This document shows positions 39,887 to 47,661 of a stretch of DNA of 64,000 nt, piece by piece (the stretch's first letter is position 1; every line of letters starts with the position of its first letter). Location: positions 3,580,001-3,644,000 of the forward strand of contig NZ_LR134173.1 in assembly GCF_900635815.1 (NCBI RefSeq), read 5' to 3'. The position numbers and the translations under genes were made by a program. Origin of the DNA: Legionella cherrii (GTDB taxonomy: Bacteria; Pseudomonadota; Gammaproteobacteria; Legionellales; Legionellaceae). The notes under the pieces are model-generated. The model saw only the letters and a list, made by a program, of their open reading frames with translations, was not told the origin of the DNA and searched no databases.

Positions 39887-40558
39887 TCACGATAACATAC
39901 CTCCAACAACTGCGATGGCTCCGAGAGTGACAATACTCACATTCAAAAAATTATCGCATGCAGTTTGAGAATGCCTGTTTTTGGGTCTAAAAAAAGTAAT
40001 ATCCTTGCTTAGGCGCTCAGGCAATGATTCAACTACTCTTATATCTCTTTTTAAAATATCTTCTGTCCACTTATTTATGTGCTCCATGGTCACTGTAGGT
40101 GGGCTTGCTTTCAATACAATAAGTTTAATCAGTTCAATAGGAAGAAGGGGCATAGAATGATTGCTTGCCAATGCAAACAGAGTAATCTTGAGTTGATTTA
40201 TGAAGTTTTTCCTTTGCTGCACAATGTCACTTTCAATGTAAATAGACTCCTTTTTTTTGCGTTGTATCGTAATCTCCAATCCCGTTTTAAATTCCTCTTT
40301 TGTGAAATATTGCATTAATGGTTTTCCCTTATAATTTTGGTCGTGAGAGGCAACAGGAAAGGTAACCCTATAATCAATATGGATTGAACTTTTGGGGTTT
40401 AAGGTAAGCCATCCAGAGGATTGTCCAACAGAATTTGAAAACCGACCGACCACAAACTCTCCAAACAGATAACGACCGATTAAAAGATTTAAACTATGCT
40501 CACTCGCATTATCGTCAAGAGTACCAATAACAATTCCATTAAATTTAATTGTAAACAT
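39887..40558 (-). CDS. Orphan protein with F-box-like motif and C-terminal membrane segment
   Basis: About 223 residues, not recognised. The N-terminal ~110 residues are strand-rich. A helical part contains LLPIELIKLIVLKASPP, an LPxEL...I pattern like the F-box helix and like the LPKEVIGVI of the LRR gene at 33650. The last ~20 residues (NVSIVTLGAIAVVGGMLS) form a hydrophobic tail anchor. The start is ATG 40558; TTG 40564 is two codons upstream. No neighbours in an operon. Effector status is inference. Confidence 0.65.
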   Translation of the reverse strand: MFTIKFNGIVIGTLDDNASEHSLNLLIGRYLFGEFVVGRFSNSVGQSSGWLTLNPKSSIHIDYRVTFPVASHDQNYKGKPLMQYFTKEEFKTGLEITIQRKKKESIYIESDIVQQRKNFINQLKITLFALASNHSMPLLPIELIKLIVLKASPPTVTMEHINKWTEDILKRDIRVVESLPERLSKDITFFRPKNRHSQTACDNFLNVSIVTLGAIAVVGGMLS

Positions 40559-40914
40559 AACCAATCCCTATTAATCACTGTTCGGATTTAAAATTCAGCT
40601 CGAAATTTCAACCCATTCACGCCTATTTGTCAACAGAATGTTCAATTTAAATCCTTTGCTTGGACTTAATACTTATTTATTGGCAAACTCCACTGTTCTG
40701 TGGCTAATAAAGAGACGTGCGCAGGAGCAAGCATTGTCTTTTGCTTTTTTATTCTGATAGAAAAAATATAAAACCAAGACTTGAGCAATTGCTATGAGAA
40801 CGTTTGGATTAAAATAAAAAAACCCTGTAAAAAATATAGCAGGGATAATGACAATCGAAACCTTGAAACGTATTGCGGTTCTTTATATGAATAAAAATTT
40901 TAGTCCCTGGTGTA
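40559..40914. other. Intergenic region with a possible coding remnant
   Basis: About 350 bases before the small secreted-protein gene. Apart from the open frame listed at 40673-40882, I see nothing in it: no RNA gene, terminator or clear promoter. Confidence 0.4.
40673..40882 (-). pseudogene. Possible membrane-protein remnant without start codon
   Basis: A 69-codon open frame ending at TAA (40673-40675) and beginning just after an in-frame TAA, with no ATG, GTG or TTG at its N-terminal end. The translation has a clear hydrophobic stretch (IVIIPAIFFTGFFYF) and a second one (VLIAIAQVLVLYFFY), then a charged Cys-containing tail. That pattern suggests a 5'-truncated membrane gene, or a rare non-standard start. 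Confidence 0.3.
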
Positions 40915-41127
40915 TTAATTTCTTTTATCAGATTGTCCCTCGCCTTGTTGGATGCCTTTCTCTAAATTTTCCTTCTCAATTTGATTCGCATTATCAAGTT
41001 TTTGTTTTGTTTGCTCAAGGATGTTATTGCTTTGAGCTTTATTAGGTACGTTAGGGGCTTCATCACTGAAGGCGGAATTGGACGTTGAAATTAAAGTCAA
41101 TAAAAATGCTAGTAACAAACGACTCAT
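40915..41127 (-). CDS. Small exported polar protein
   Basis: 70 residues. A signal peptide (MSRLLLAFLLTLISTSNSAFS) is followed by a ~48-residue very polar Asn/Gln/Glu/Lys-rich segment (ILEQTKQKLDNANQIEKENL) that is probably helical. GGAG precedes ATG 41127; the longer frame to 41247 places the signal sequence internally and is rejected. Periplasmic or secreted; family not recognised. Confidence 0.6.
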   Translation of the reverse strand: MSRLLLAFLLTLISTSNSAFSDEAPNVPNKAQSNNILEQTKQKLDNANQIEKENLEKGIQQGEGQSDKRN

Positions 41128-41363
41128 TGCCTTGCTCCAAATAAAAACTTTATTAAAAAGTATAGAAATTAAACCTGGTTTTACAACATGAAACCTAAGT
41201 GTGTACGTTAACAGGGTAAGCACAGTCAATGCTGGTCCAGTTAACAAGTTCTAAATTAAAGCTAGACTACGCTTCCTCTATAAACCAAGAATATCTCATG
41301 CAAAGAGGTTGCTATTTATTATTGTTTAGAGCACACTTCGCTTCCATTTAGGCGGTAAGTACC

Positions 41364-41906
41364 ATGAAAGATAAACAATGCATCAATTATTCTTATCTTT
41401 TTTCAGGCCCCCTCAATAAACCTGTAATATTTATCACCAACGATCCTGACTGTGAACGGGGGTCGAGTTTATATTTAGTTCATGAAAATGGAACTATTCG
41501 ATGTTCTGGGTCCAATTCAGGTGAAAGAAAAGCTACTACATTTATCAGGCCTTATCTAATTGGGTATGTAACAACCAAGAAAAAAAATATGCTCTTCGAT
41601 GAAGCCTCTGTAGGACTTTTTCCATTTGAGGCCTGTGCCACAAGCTATTATGAACTATTGCAAATTAAAAAATGTGGATATGGCCATGAGGGAAATACCA
41701 TAACGGAAATCATATCGTTTAATCATTTAATGACCCCCTATTTCACTCCACTGTCTTGGCAAGGCTCAGATAAAGGGGGTACCGATTGGGACATTGCACG
41801 ACAAGAAATACTCGATGCGTGGAAATATGTCAGCTTAAAGAATTATGATTTTAAAAGCGAAGATCATCGTATAGATTGCTCTGAATTTAGGCTGCATGGT
41901 ATTTAA
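41364..41906 (+). CDS. Orphan protein, Cys-rich
   Basis: 180 residues, not recognised. It has no signal peptide or membrane segment. It is mixed alpha/beta with several cysteines (DPDCERGSS, IRCSGSN, EACATSY, KKCGYGHEG, RIDCSEF) and aromatic patches (YFTPLSWQGSDKGGTDWD). GGCGGTAAG lies before the ATG. It is convergent with mltA and has no operon partner. Cysteine number might point to metal binding or disulfides, but no standard motif is present. Confidence 0.55.
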   Translation: MKDKQCINYSYLFSGPLNKPVIFITNDPDCERGSSLYLVHENGTIRCSGSNSGERKATTFIRPYLIGYVTTKKKNMLFDEASVGLFPFEACATSYYELLQIKKCGYGHEGNTITEIISFNHLMTPYFTPLSWQGSDKGGTDWDIARQEILDAWKYVSLKNYDFKSEDHRIDCSEFRLHGI

Positions 41907-42000
41907 TAGGATCAAATTCAAGCTTATTGAGCTTATCCTGCAAAACTCTTGCTTCCTCTGTATTTGTGGGGTTGCAAATACATTCAGAAGCATTATTGAG

Positions 42001-43362
42001 TTAAAGTGATTTTTTAGCCAATCGAGATAAAATATTTTTTGGAAGCAAGAGCCAATAATGGCCTTCATTTTTCATATGCTCGCCTAGAAATGTTGCAAGC
42101 TTCCCAGAACCCCAATAAATATCACCGCGCATAAACCCACGAATTGCACCGCCTGTATCTTGGGCAATCATAAGACGCTGGAATTGTTTCTCATTCGCTT
42201 GATCTTTTTTATCAGGACGTTTTGTATCCAACCACAGCGGAGCACCAAGCGGAATCCATTTTTTATCCACAGCTAAAGAATAGCCTGGTGTAAGAGCCAT
42301 CCCTTGAGCGCCAAGTGCCATAGGCTCTTTTAAATCCTCAAAAAAGACAAACGACTTATTTTTCTGGATAATGGTTTTTGCTTTTTCAGGATGTTTCTCC
42401 AAATAGCGAATAATTGCGGCTTTAGAAGCATTATGGCGGTTCATAATCCCTTTATTAATCATTATCTTGGCAATTGAGGTGTATGGAGCACCATTTTCAC
42501 CTGCATATCCTAAATATATATTTTCACCATTAGGTAGTTGAATTACACCTGAACCCTCTATTTCTAAAAACAGTCGTTCGGCAGGACTATGGATCCATGC
42601 AATCACGGGTGCTTTTTTCTTGAGAGCGCCATTATCAATTTGCTCCCGAGTATAGGAGGTTGAATATTTACCTTTTGGCAGCCCATAAATTGGCGTATTG
42701 TATTTAGTGCTTTTTGTTAAAGTTCCTTTTATTTTAGGCATATAATAGCCCGTAAATAAGCCATGAACGGGTTTCTTTTGCGCAAACTCAATAGGATGAA
42801 ACCACTTTTCAAAAAACTCTTTTGCTGAATCTTCTGAAACCGACTCAAGAGCCAAGGCCGCCTTACATGCTGGATGCCAATCACGAGCTTTTAATTTAAT
42901 GTGTTGTGTATTTATCGGATGAGATGGTGATTGCTTCAAGAACGTCTCACACGACTTCTGAAATGCTAATAAAGATTTTTTTACATCAGCAGTATCCCAA
43001 CCTGGCAACTCATCGAAAGATACTTTAGTCAAAGCAATATTTCTGCTTTTCATAATGACCTTTCTTGGGGTGTGCTTAGGCCGTGCGCTTTTCTTAGCAA
43101 CCACTATTTTTTTAGTAGCATGCGCTATTGTTTTAGCACTCTGCGCTATTTTTTCAGCGCTTTGATGTGCTATTTTATCAGCGTTTTTTTGTGAGGTATT
43201 ATTTGTTGCCGTACCTTTTTTTACCTTTTCGGTTTTAATAACTACCTTTTTCGGAGTTAGTGGTTGCTCATGGACCTTGGCTTTCTTATAAAGCGTCAAT
43301 CCAAGAAAACCGAATGTAAGACAACTAATACCGATTATTATGTAAATTAATTTCCTACTCAT
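42001..43362 (-). CDS. mltA: Membrane-anchored lytic transglycosylase MltA
   Basis: 453 residues. A single N-terminal membrane helix (LIYIIIGISCLTFGFLGLTL) replaces the usual lipobox. A ~90-residue Lys/Ala-rich linker with repeated IAxxAxK units follows, then the MltA domain (FTGYYMPKIKG, YLGYAGENGAPYTSI) and the 3D domain with MIAQDTGGAIRG and RGDIYWG; the Asp in the latter (about 414) aligns with the catalytic Asp of E. coli MltA. It cleaves glycan strands to 1,6-anhydro-muropeptides from the periplasmic side of the membrane. Two near-palindromic 12-mers lie upstream. Confidence 0.9.
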   Translation of the reverse strand: MSRKLIYIIIGISCLTFGFLGLTLYKKAKVHEQPLTPKKVVIKTEKVKKGTATNNTSQKNADKIAHQSAEKIAQSAKTIAHATKKIVVAKKSARPKHTPRKVIMKSRNIALTKVSFDELPGWDTADVKKSLLAFQKSCETFLKQSPSHPINTQHIKLKARDWHPACKAALALESVSEDSAKEFFEKWFHPIEFAQKKPVHGLFTGYYMPKIKGTLTKSTKYNTPIYGLPKGKYSTSYTREQIDNGALKKKAPVIAWIHSPAERLFLEIEGSGVIQLPNGENIYLGYAGENGAPYTSIAKIMINKGIMNRHNASKAAIIRYLEKHPEKAKTIIQKNKSFVFFEDLKEPMALGAQGMALTPGYSLAVDKKWIPLGAPLWLDTKRPDKKDQANEKQFQRLMIAQDTGGAIRGFMRGDIYWGSGKLATFLGEHMKNEGHYWLLLPKNILSRLAKKSL

Positions 43363-43398
43363 AGTCGAGCAAGGTTTACATAAGATGAAATTTAAATC

Positions 43399-43419
43399 AA
43401 CACTTTTTAGTGTTTTTTC
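43399..43419 (+). terminator. Small hairpin with T-run (plus orientation)
   Basis: AACACT TTTT AGTGTT followed by TTTTC, a 6-bp stem. The flanking genes are both on the minus strand, so no upstream plus-strand gene needs it. It may be fortuitous. Confidence 0.3.
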
Positions 43420-43425
43420 TACAAA

Positions 43426-43457
43426 ATTAGATCTAATCGAATTAAATTTGATCTAAT
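43426..43457. promoter_or_regulatory. Tandem 12-mer palindromes upstream of mltA
   Basis: ATTAGATCTAAT (43426-43437, a perfect palindrome) and ATTTGATCTAAT (43446-43457, one mismatch) start 20 bases apart, two helical turns. They lie 64-95 bases upstream of the mltA start, a position suitable for a dimeric regulator. Confidence 0.4.
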
Positions 43458-43617
43458 TTTATTAAAAAAATGCGGAAAAACCTGGGGATTCAGAAAAATA
43501 TTTTTGCTCAAAAAGAGCCAAAAAGAAGCATTTTGGCGCTTTATAACCTGTTTTTCATTATCCTTATTTCGAGATGCTCCTATAAGCTCAAGGGCACGCA
43601 CCGTTGCCCTAATAGAC

Positions 43618-45012
43618 TCATGTCACCGTGGCAAACCAAAGATTAATGCTCTCAACAAGGGTAGGATGGGCAAACATTACATCACGTAATTGCTGATAAG
43701 GCATACCCACTTCCATCGCCAATTGGATTACCCCTAGTATTTCACCCGCCTCAGCACAGAAGATGGATACACCTAGAATATGATCTGTTTTTGCATCAAT
43801 AACCGCTTTTAAAAGACCCGTTGTTTCCCCTTGTGTTTTCGCCCTAGGAATAACCGCTGCGGGAATTTTTGCTATTTTTAAACTATGGCCTTGAGCAAGC
43901 GCTTGAGTTTCTGTGAGTCCAATGCGAGCCAGTTCCGGATCAAGAAATACTGTATAAGGAATAAGTCGTCCTTGAACTGAATGCTTATTTTGAGGGTTTT
44001 GCAGATTATGCTTTGCTAACCGATAATCATCTAAAGATAAATGCGTAAATTGAGCCCCACCCTTTACGTCCCCTAAAGCCCAAATGCCTTCAGCTGTAGT
44101 TTCCAGATACTCATTTACTTTAATAAAACCACGTTCATCAAGCTGAACCCCTGTTTTCTCTACATTTAATCCTGCCGTATTTGCTGAACGTCCCACCGCA
44201 ATGAGTACGTCACTCCCACGAATCAGTGCTGGTTCTCCATTCTGATTTACATCGACAAGTACTTCGCCATGTTCTTCTCGAATGCTATTAATTTTAGTAT
44301 TAAGAGCAAAATGAATCCCTTCTTTAGCTAACGTATTAAGAACTTGTTCGGCAATATCTCTATCTTCACGACCAAGAAACCTGCTATCAGCCTCGATTAC
44401 TGTAACCTCTGCCCCCAATCGTCGAAATAATTGAGCAAACTCCAAACCAATATAACCCCCACCAACAATAAGCAAATGCTTCGGCACTTTATTGACATTC
44501 ATTAAGCTGTCATTGGTATGATATTTTATTTTGTCAAGGCCTGGAATTGGAGGTATAAAAGGTAAGGCACCGGTATTAATAAAAATTTTGTCCGCGGTAA
44601 TTTCCACTACCCTTTTACCATCACGTGGTGATGACAAAAGTACCTCGATTGTCTTTGATCCTATGAAGTGTCCACGCCCTAACATCAAATCCATTCCTGA
44701 ATCCAAAAATTGTTTTAAATTGGCTTCTCGCATTGCATGAACTACAGCATCTTTACGAGCTCGAATTGCTTTAAAATCTACGGGTGCAAGAGTAGCCTCT
44801 AGACCATAATCTGATGCTGAACGGCAATAGTGTGCAATCTTCGCAGATTGTACGAGTGTTTTTGTAGGGATACACGCCACATTAATGCATGTACCACCAA
44901 TTTGGTTGTCTTCAACCATGGCAACCCGTTGCCCAGTTTTGGCCAGATCAACAGCCAGAGTTTTACCTCCTTTGCCACCACCTAAAACAATCACATCAAA
45001 TTTTAATGCCAT
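43618..45012 (-). CDS. RclA-like pyridine nucleotide-disulfide oxidoreductase
   Basis: 464 residues of the class I flavoprotein disulfide reductases. FAD motif GGGKGGKTLAVDLA, redox-active pair in GGTCINVACIPTKTLV, NAD(P) motif IVGGGYIGLEFAQLF, second FAD motif IWALGDVKGG and C-terminal HPTLVESINLWF. GGGKGGKTLAVDLAK and the CIPTKTLV run resemble E. coli RclA (reactive chlorine resistance, copper reductase) more than lipoamide dehydrogenase. No partner acyltransferase genes are nearby, which also argues against an Lpd role. Mercuric-reductase-like relatives are the alternative; no C-terminal Cys pair is seen. Confidence 0.85.
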   Translation of the reverse strand: MALKFDVIVLGGGKGGKTLAVDLAKTGQRVAMVEDNQIGGTCINVACIPTKTLVQSAKIAHYCRSASDYGLEATLAPVDFKAIRARKDAVVHAMREANLKQFLDSGMDLMLGRGHFIGSKTIEVLLSSPRDGKRVVEITADKIFINTGALPFIPPIPGLDKIKYHTNDSLMNVNKVPKHLLIVGGGYIGLEFAQLFRRLGAEVTVIEADSRFLGREDRDIAEQVLNTLAKEGIHFALNTKINSIREEHGEVLVDVNQNGEPALIRGSDVLIAVGRSANTAGLNVEKTGVQLDERGFIKVNEYLETTAEGIWALGDVKGGAQFTHLSLDDYRLAKHNLQNPQNKHSVQGRLIPYTVFLDPELARIGLTETQALAQGHSLKIAKIPAAVIPRAKTQGETTGLLKAVIDAKTDHILGVSIFCAEAGEILGVIQLAMEVGMPYQQLRDVMFAHPTLVESINLWFATVT

Positions 45013-45071
45013 GATTATTCCCTAAATTATAATGAATTAATCCAAATTTCCGGCTCAATTAAATGATGAGC

Positions 45072-45878
45072 TCAGAAATTATTGCTTTTTGAACCCTCTC
45101 CAATTTTTATGCTGGATTGAATGGGTAAGTTATTTAAGGTCTTATACAATCGATTAAAGGGTACATCCGATACCTTGACCCAACCCGAATATGGAAAACT
45201 TAGAACAGTAATAGCAGTCATGTAAATGGCGAGAAAAATGCATAAAATATACAGAAAAGGATGCCCCTGCAAACTCGACTCTAAAGAATAGATGCCAATT
45301 ATAAAGAAGGCACCTAAAAAAATTATAATATACCAGGCAATAGGAATTGCTGGATTGAGCATATTCAAACGAAAATCACGATACTGAGTAGCCTGATTCC
45401 ATGCAGAAACCGCACTTTGGTAAAAATTAGCAACAGAAGCTTTAGGTTGATAGTGCAACAAGATACGATATAACTTGTCACCTAGTTCTTGCGTTGTTTT
45501 TCCTTCCTCCCCCAATGACATAGCTACTAGATCATCATTTACAATAGATGAAATATATAAGCCCAAGTTTGTTATGACTTTTTGTTGAATCTCTGGAGGA
45601 AAAGCTCTAGCGCTTTGGGCAGTAATAAATAATTGGGAAGCTTCCGTATTAACAAGTTCATACGTTTTTTGATAATTAGTCCATAAAATATAAATAACAA
45701 AACCTAAAAAAATACTATAAAAAGCACCGATACTCCCTACAATATCCATCGCAGTGTCTTCCGCATTCTTGGTGAGCTTACGTTTAAAACGGAAAACTAC
45801 TTTGCTAAGAAAAAGAAAAATAATCAGATAAAAAAGAAATATGTATGTGGGAAAACAATGATTCATCAGACTGTGCAT
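45072..45878 (-). CDS. DUF4239 membrane protein
   Basis: About 268 residues with two N-terminal and two C-terminal membrane helices flanking a helical soluble region. DIVGSIGAFYSIFLGFVIYILW followed by NTEASQLFITAQSARAFPP is the DUF4239 (bestrophin-like) pattern. Function unknown; a channel-like role has been proposed from the distant bestrophin resemblance only. ATG 45878 with AGGAGT upstream is preferred over GTG 45881. It is upstream of the RclA-like gene on the same strand with a 59-base gap, so it may be co-transcribed. Confidence 0.8.
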   Translation of the reverse strand: MHSLMNHCFPTYIFLFYLIIFLFLSKVVFRFKRKLTKNAEDTAMDIVGSIGAFYSIFLGFVIYILWTNYQKTYELVNTEASQLFITAQSARAFPPEIQQKVITNLGLYISSIVNDDLVAMSLGEEGKTTQELGDKLYRILLHYQPKASVANFYQSAVSAWNQATQYRDFRLNMLNPAIPIAWYIIIFLGAFFIIGIYSLESSLQGHPFLYILCIFLAIYMTAITVLSFPYSGWVKVSDVPFNRLYKTLNNLPIQSSIKIGEGSKSNNF

Positions 45879-46241
45879 CACTTAACAACTCCTGTAAATA
45901 AATTATGCCTGACATCAAAATGATTGATTAACTAATCTTTATCCTGCCTATTAGTCATTAAGCCAATGTGATAAAGCTCTCGTCTTTCTGAGACGTTTTA
46001 CCACGACTCCTGATTTGGATATCACATTTCATCATGAATGCACCTTCCGCATGTTGGAGAGCCCTCAATACATTGGGGAGGTATCACCGTGAAGACATCA
46101 CTTAAATATTAAAAATTAATCCTCTGTTTTTAATTCTAGCTATAAAACAGAGGAATCGCTTTTTTTCTATTAATTTTATGATTTAGCAGTCAATATCACT
46201 TGATGGTTTATATGACAGAACAGTCTGCATCAGAAAAACAA
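45879..46241. other. Intergenic region with terminator and small hairpin
   Basis: It holds the terminator at 46121-46153 and a short CGTCT...AGACG hairpin near 45981-45995. A GGGGAGG followed by GTG near 46077-46091 could start only a seven-codon peptide. No gene or known riboswitch was recognised. Confidence 0.4.
46121..46153 (-). terminator. Terminator of the outer-membrane protein gene
   Basis: CCTCTGTTTT (46121-46130) and AAAACAGAGG (46144-46153): a perfect 10-bp stem with a 13-base loop, about 90 bases after the stop codon. On the minus strand ATTAATTTTTAA follows. On the plus strand a run of seven T also lies a few bases on, so it may act in both directions. Confidence 0.6.
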
Positions 46242-47030
46242 TCAGTCAGCTTTCTGAAGCGCAAAATTTGCTGTGATATTAATGGTACCTATACCATAAT
46301 TGTTGCTATTCGAGTTAGTCGTCGTGACCAGAGAATTTGTATTATTCTTATTAAAATTGACTGTAGAAAGATATCGGAAATCAAGGCCAAGGGTAGTAAA
46401 ATCGTCAAGATAATAATTGAATCCAACGATTCCTTGTATTGCGAAACCGTTGTTTGAGGTATCCACAGTTTGCGAGACAATCGGTGAACAAGTACCTAAA
46501 GAAATACATTGGTTATTACTGTGGAATAAAGCATGGTTTTTAATAATAGCGCCTCCCAAACCTAATCCCAGATAAGGGACAAAGTTCACGTTAGGATCGC
46601 TGGACAAAAAATCATAAAACGTATTGAAAAGCCCGTAAATACCGGCGGTGTAACCATTAAAACCTAGACCGGTTTGTTCAATAAAAGCAGAACAGTTACC
46701 ATTAGGGCCCAAAACGTCGGGACTGATAAGAGTACAAGAGCCTGTATTGAATGAACCGTAATTGTTTAGATTAAAAAGAAACTCACCCTCTAATCGAAAA
46801 TTTTTTATTTTATAGCCTAAAGAAGCACCGCCTCCACCACCGATGACACTTAACTTAACTGAACCATTGTAAGTATTTCCATCAGGGAGTGTGACACCAA
46901 GATTAGTATTGGGCGCATAACTGAGTTGCCCCAGTAAACCCAAATAAATTCCTTGAACAGGATCAGCACAAAAAGCATTGCTCGTTGCCGCCAAACCCAA
47001 TATAAATCCAAATTTAATCATCTGTCTCAT
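46242..47030 (-). CDS. Outer-membrane beta-barrel protein
   Basis: About 262 residues: a signal peptide (MIKFGFILGLAATSNAFCA), then alternating aromatic/Gly strands typical of an 8-stranded barrel (GIYLGLLGQLSYAP, GGGGASLGYKI, FRLEGEFLFNLNNYG, YLGLGLGGAIIKN, TLGLDFRYLSTV). Long Asn/Thr-rich loops (NKNNTNSLVTTTNSNSNN) would be surface-exposed. It resembles the OmpA-like/OprF-type barrel proteins that Legionella encodes in many copies. ATG 47030 has AGGA upstream. The last strand ends ANFALQKAD rather than in Phe, so the BamA signal is not classical. Confidence 0.8.
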   Translation of the reverse strand: MRQMIKFGFILGLAATSNAFCADPVQGIYLGLLGQLSYAPNTNLGVTLPDGNTYNGSVKLSVIGGGGGASLGYKIKNFRLEGEFLFNLNNYGSFNTGSCTLISPDVLGPNGNCSAFIEQTGLGFNGYTAGIYGLFNTFYDFLSSDPNVNFVPYLGLGLGGAIIKNHALFHSNNQCISLGTCSPIVSQTVDTSNNGFAIQGIVGFNYYLDDFTTLGLDFRYLSTVNFNKNNTNSLVTTTNSNSNNYGIGTINITANFALQKAD

Positions 47031-47118
47031 TCTATATCCTATATTTATCCGAAGGACAAAGTGCAATAATTTTTGCATAGTCAAAGGCTATATGAAAACA
47101 TAATGCCTATGCAAATTT

Positions 47119-47433
47119 TTAATTTAAGAAATTAGTCTGAACCTCGAAAATTCGTCTTTGGGCGGAAAATTTATTTTTAAATAGATTAAGCCCTTCTTCA
47201 CGCATTTTTAGTGCAAATTCAGCAAAATATACATTCAGAAAATCTCTATTTTCTAATTGATATTGGACTGTTAATTGTTCCTGCTTCACAGTTTCCTCGT
47301 TTTCGGGTTTCAAAACACGTGCTTGAATAAATCCAGGAATCTGCAGCATCTCTTTGACATGCTTTTTTAGCCATAATTGAAATTGAGGATAAATATCACC
47401 ATCAATGGCCAAATTTACTTCATAAATAACCAT
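47119..47433 (-). CDS. DUF4286 protein
   Basis: 104 residues of the ferredoxin-like DUF4286 fold: start VIYEVNLAIDGDIYPQFQLWL, then HVKEMLQIPGF and the strand QLTVQYQLENRDFLNVYF. Function unknown; soluble and cytosolic by appearance. It lies 88 bases before the barrel-protein gene on the same strand. The ATG at 47433 begins the conserved first strand. Confidence 0.82.
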   Translation of the reverse strand: MVIYEVNLAIDGDIYPQFQLWLKKHVKEMLQIPGFIQARVLKPENEETVKQEQLTVQYQLENRDFLNVYFAEFALKMREEGLNLFKNKFSAQRRIFEVQTNFLN

Positions 47434-47661
47434 ATTCTTTCCTAAACCAGGTTAAAGCTAAAGCAGCATAACTACTTAAAAACAACTAATTAATCAAGTA
47501 TGAAGGTTACAATTAAATGAGATGTTAATCCAGCAGATAAACTAGTAAGGCAATAAATTTTTTTTTACTTATGAAACAGCTAAGGATTCAATGTCTATGA
47601 ATGTTTATTCCACTCGCAAACCGCATCCGGGGAGGTAGGATTATTGAGACATTTCTGTAAA

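Noticed and set aside
32765..41906. Genomic island integrated at tRNA-Pro
   Set aside because: Accessory genes follow the tRNA, but I see no integrase, mobility gene or repeated tRNA 3' end that would define an island.
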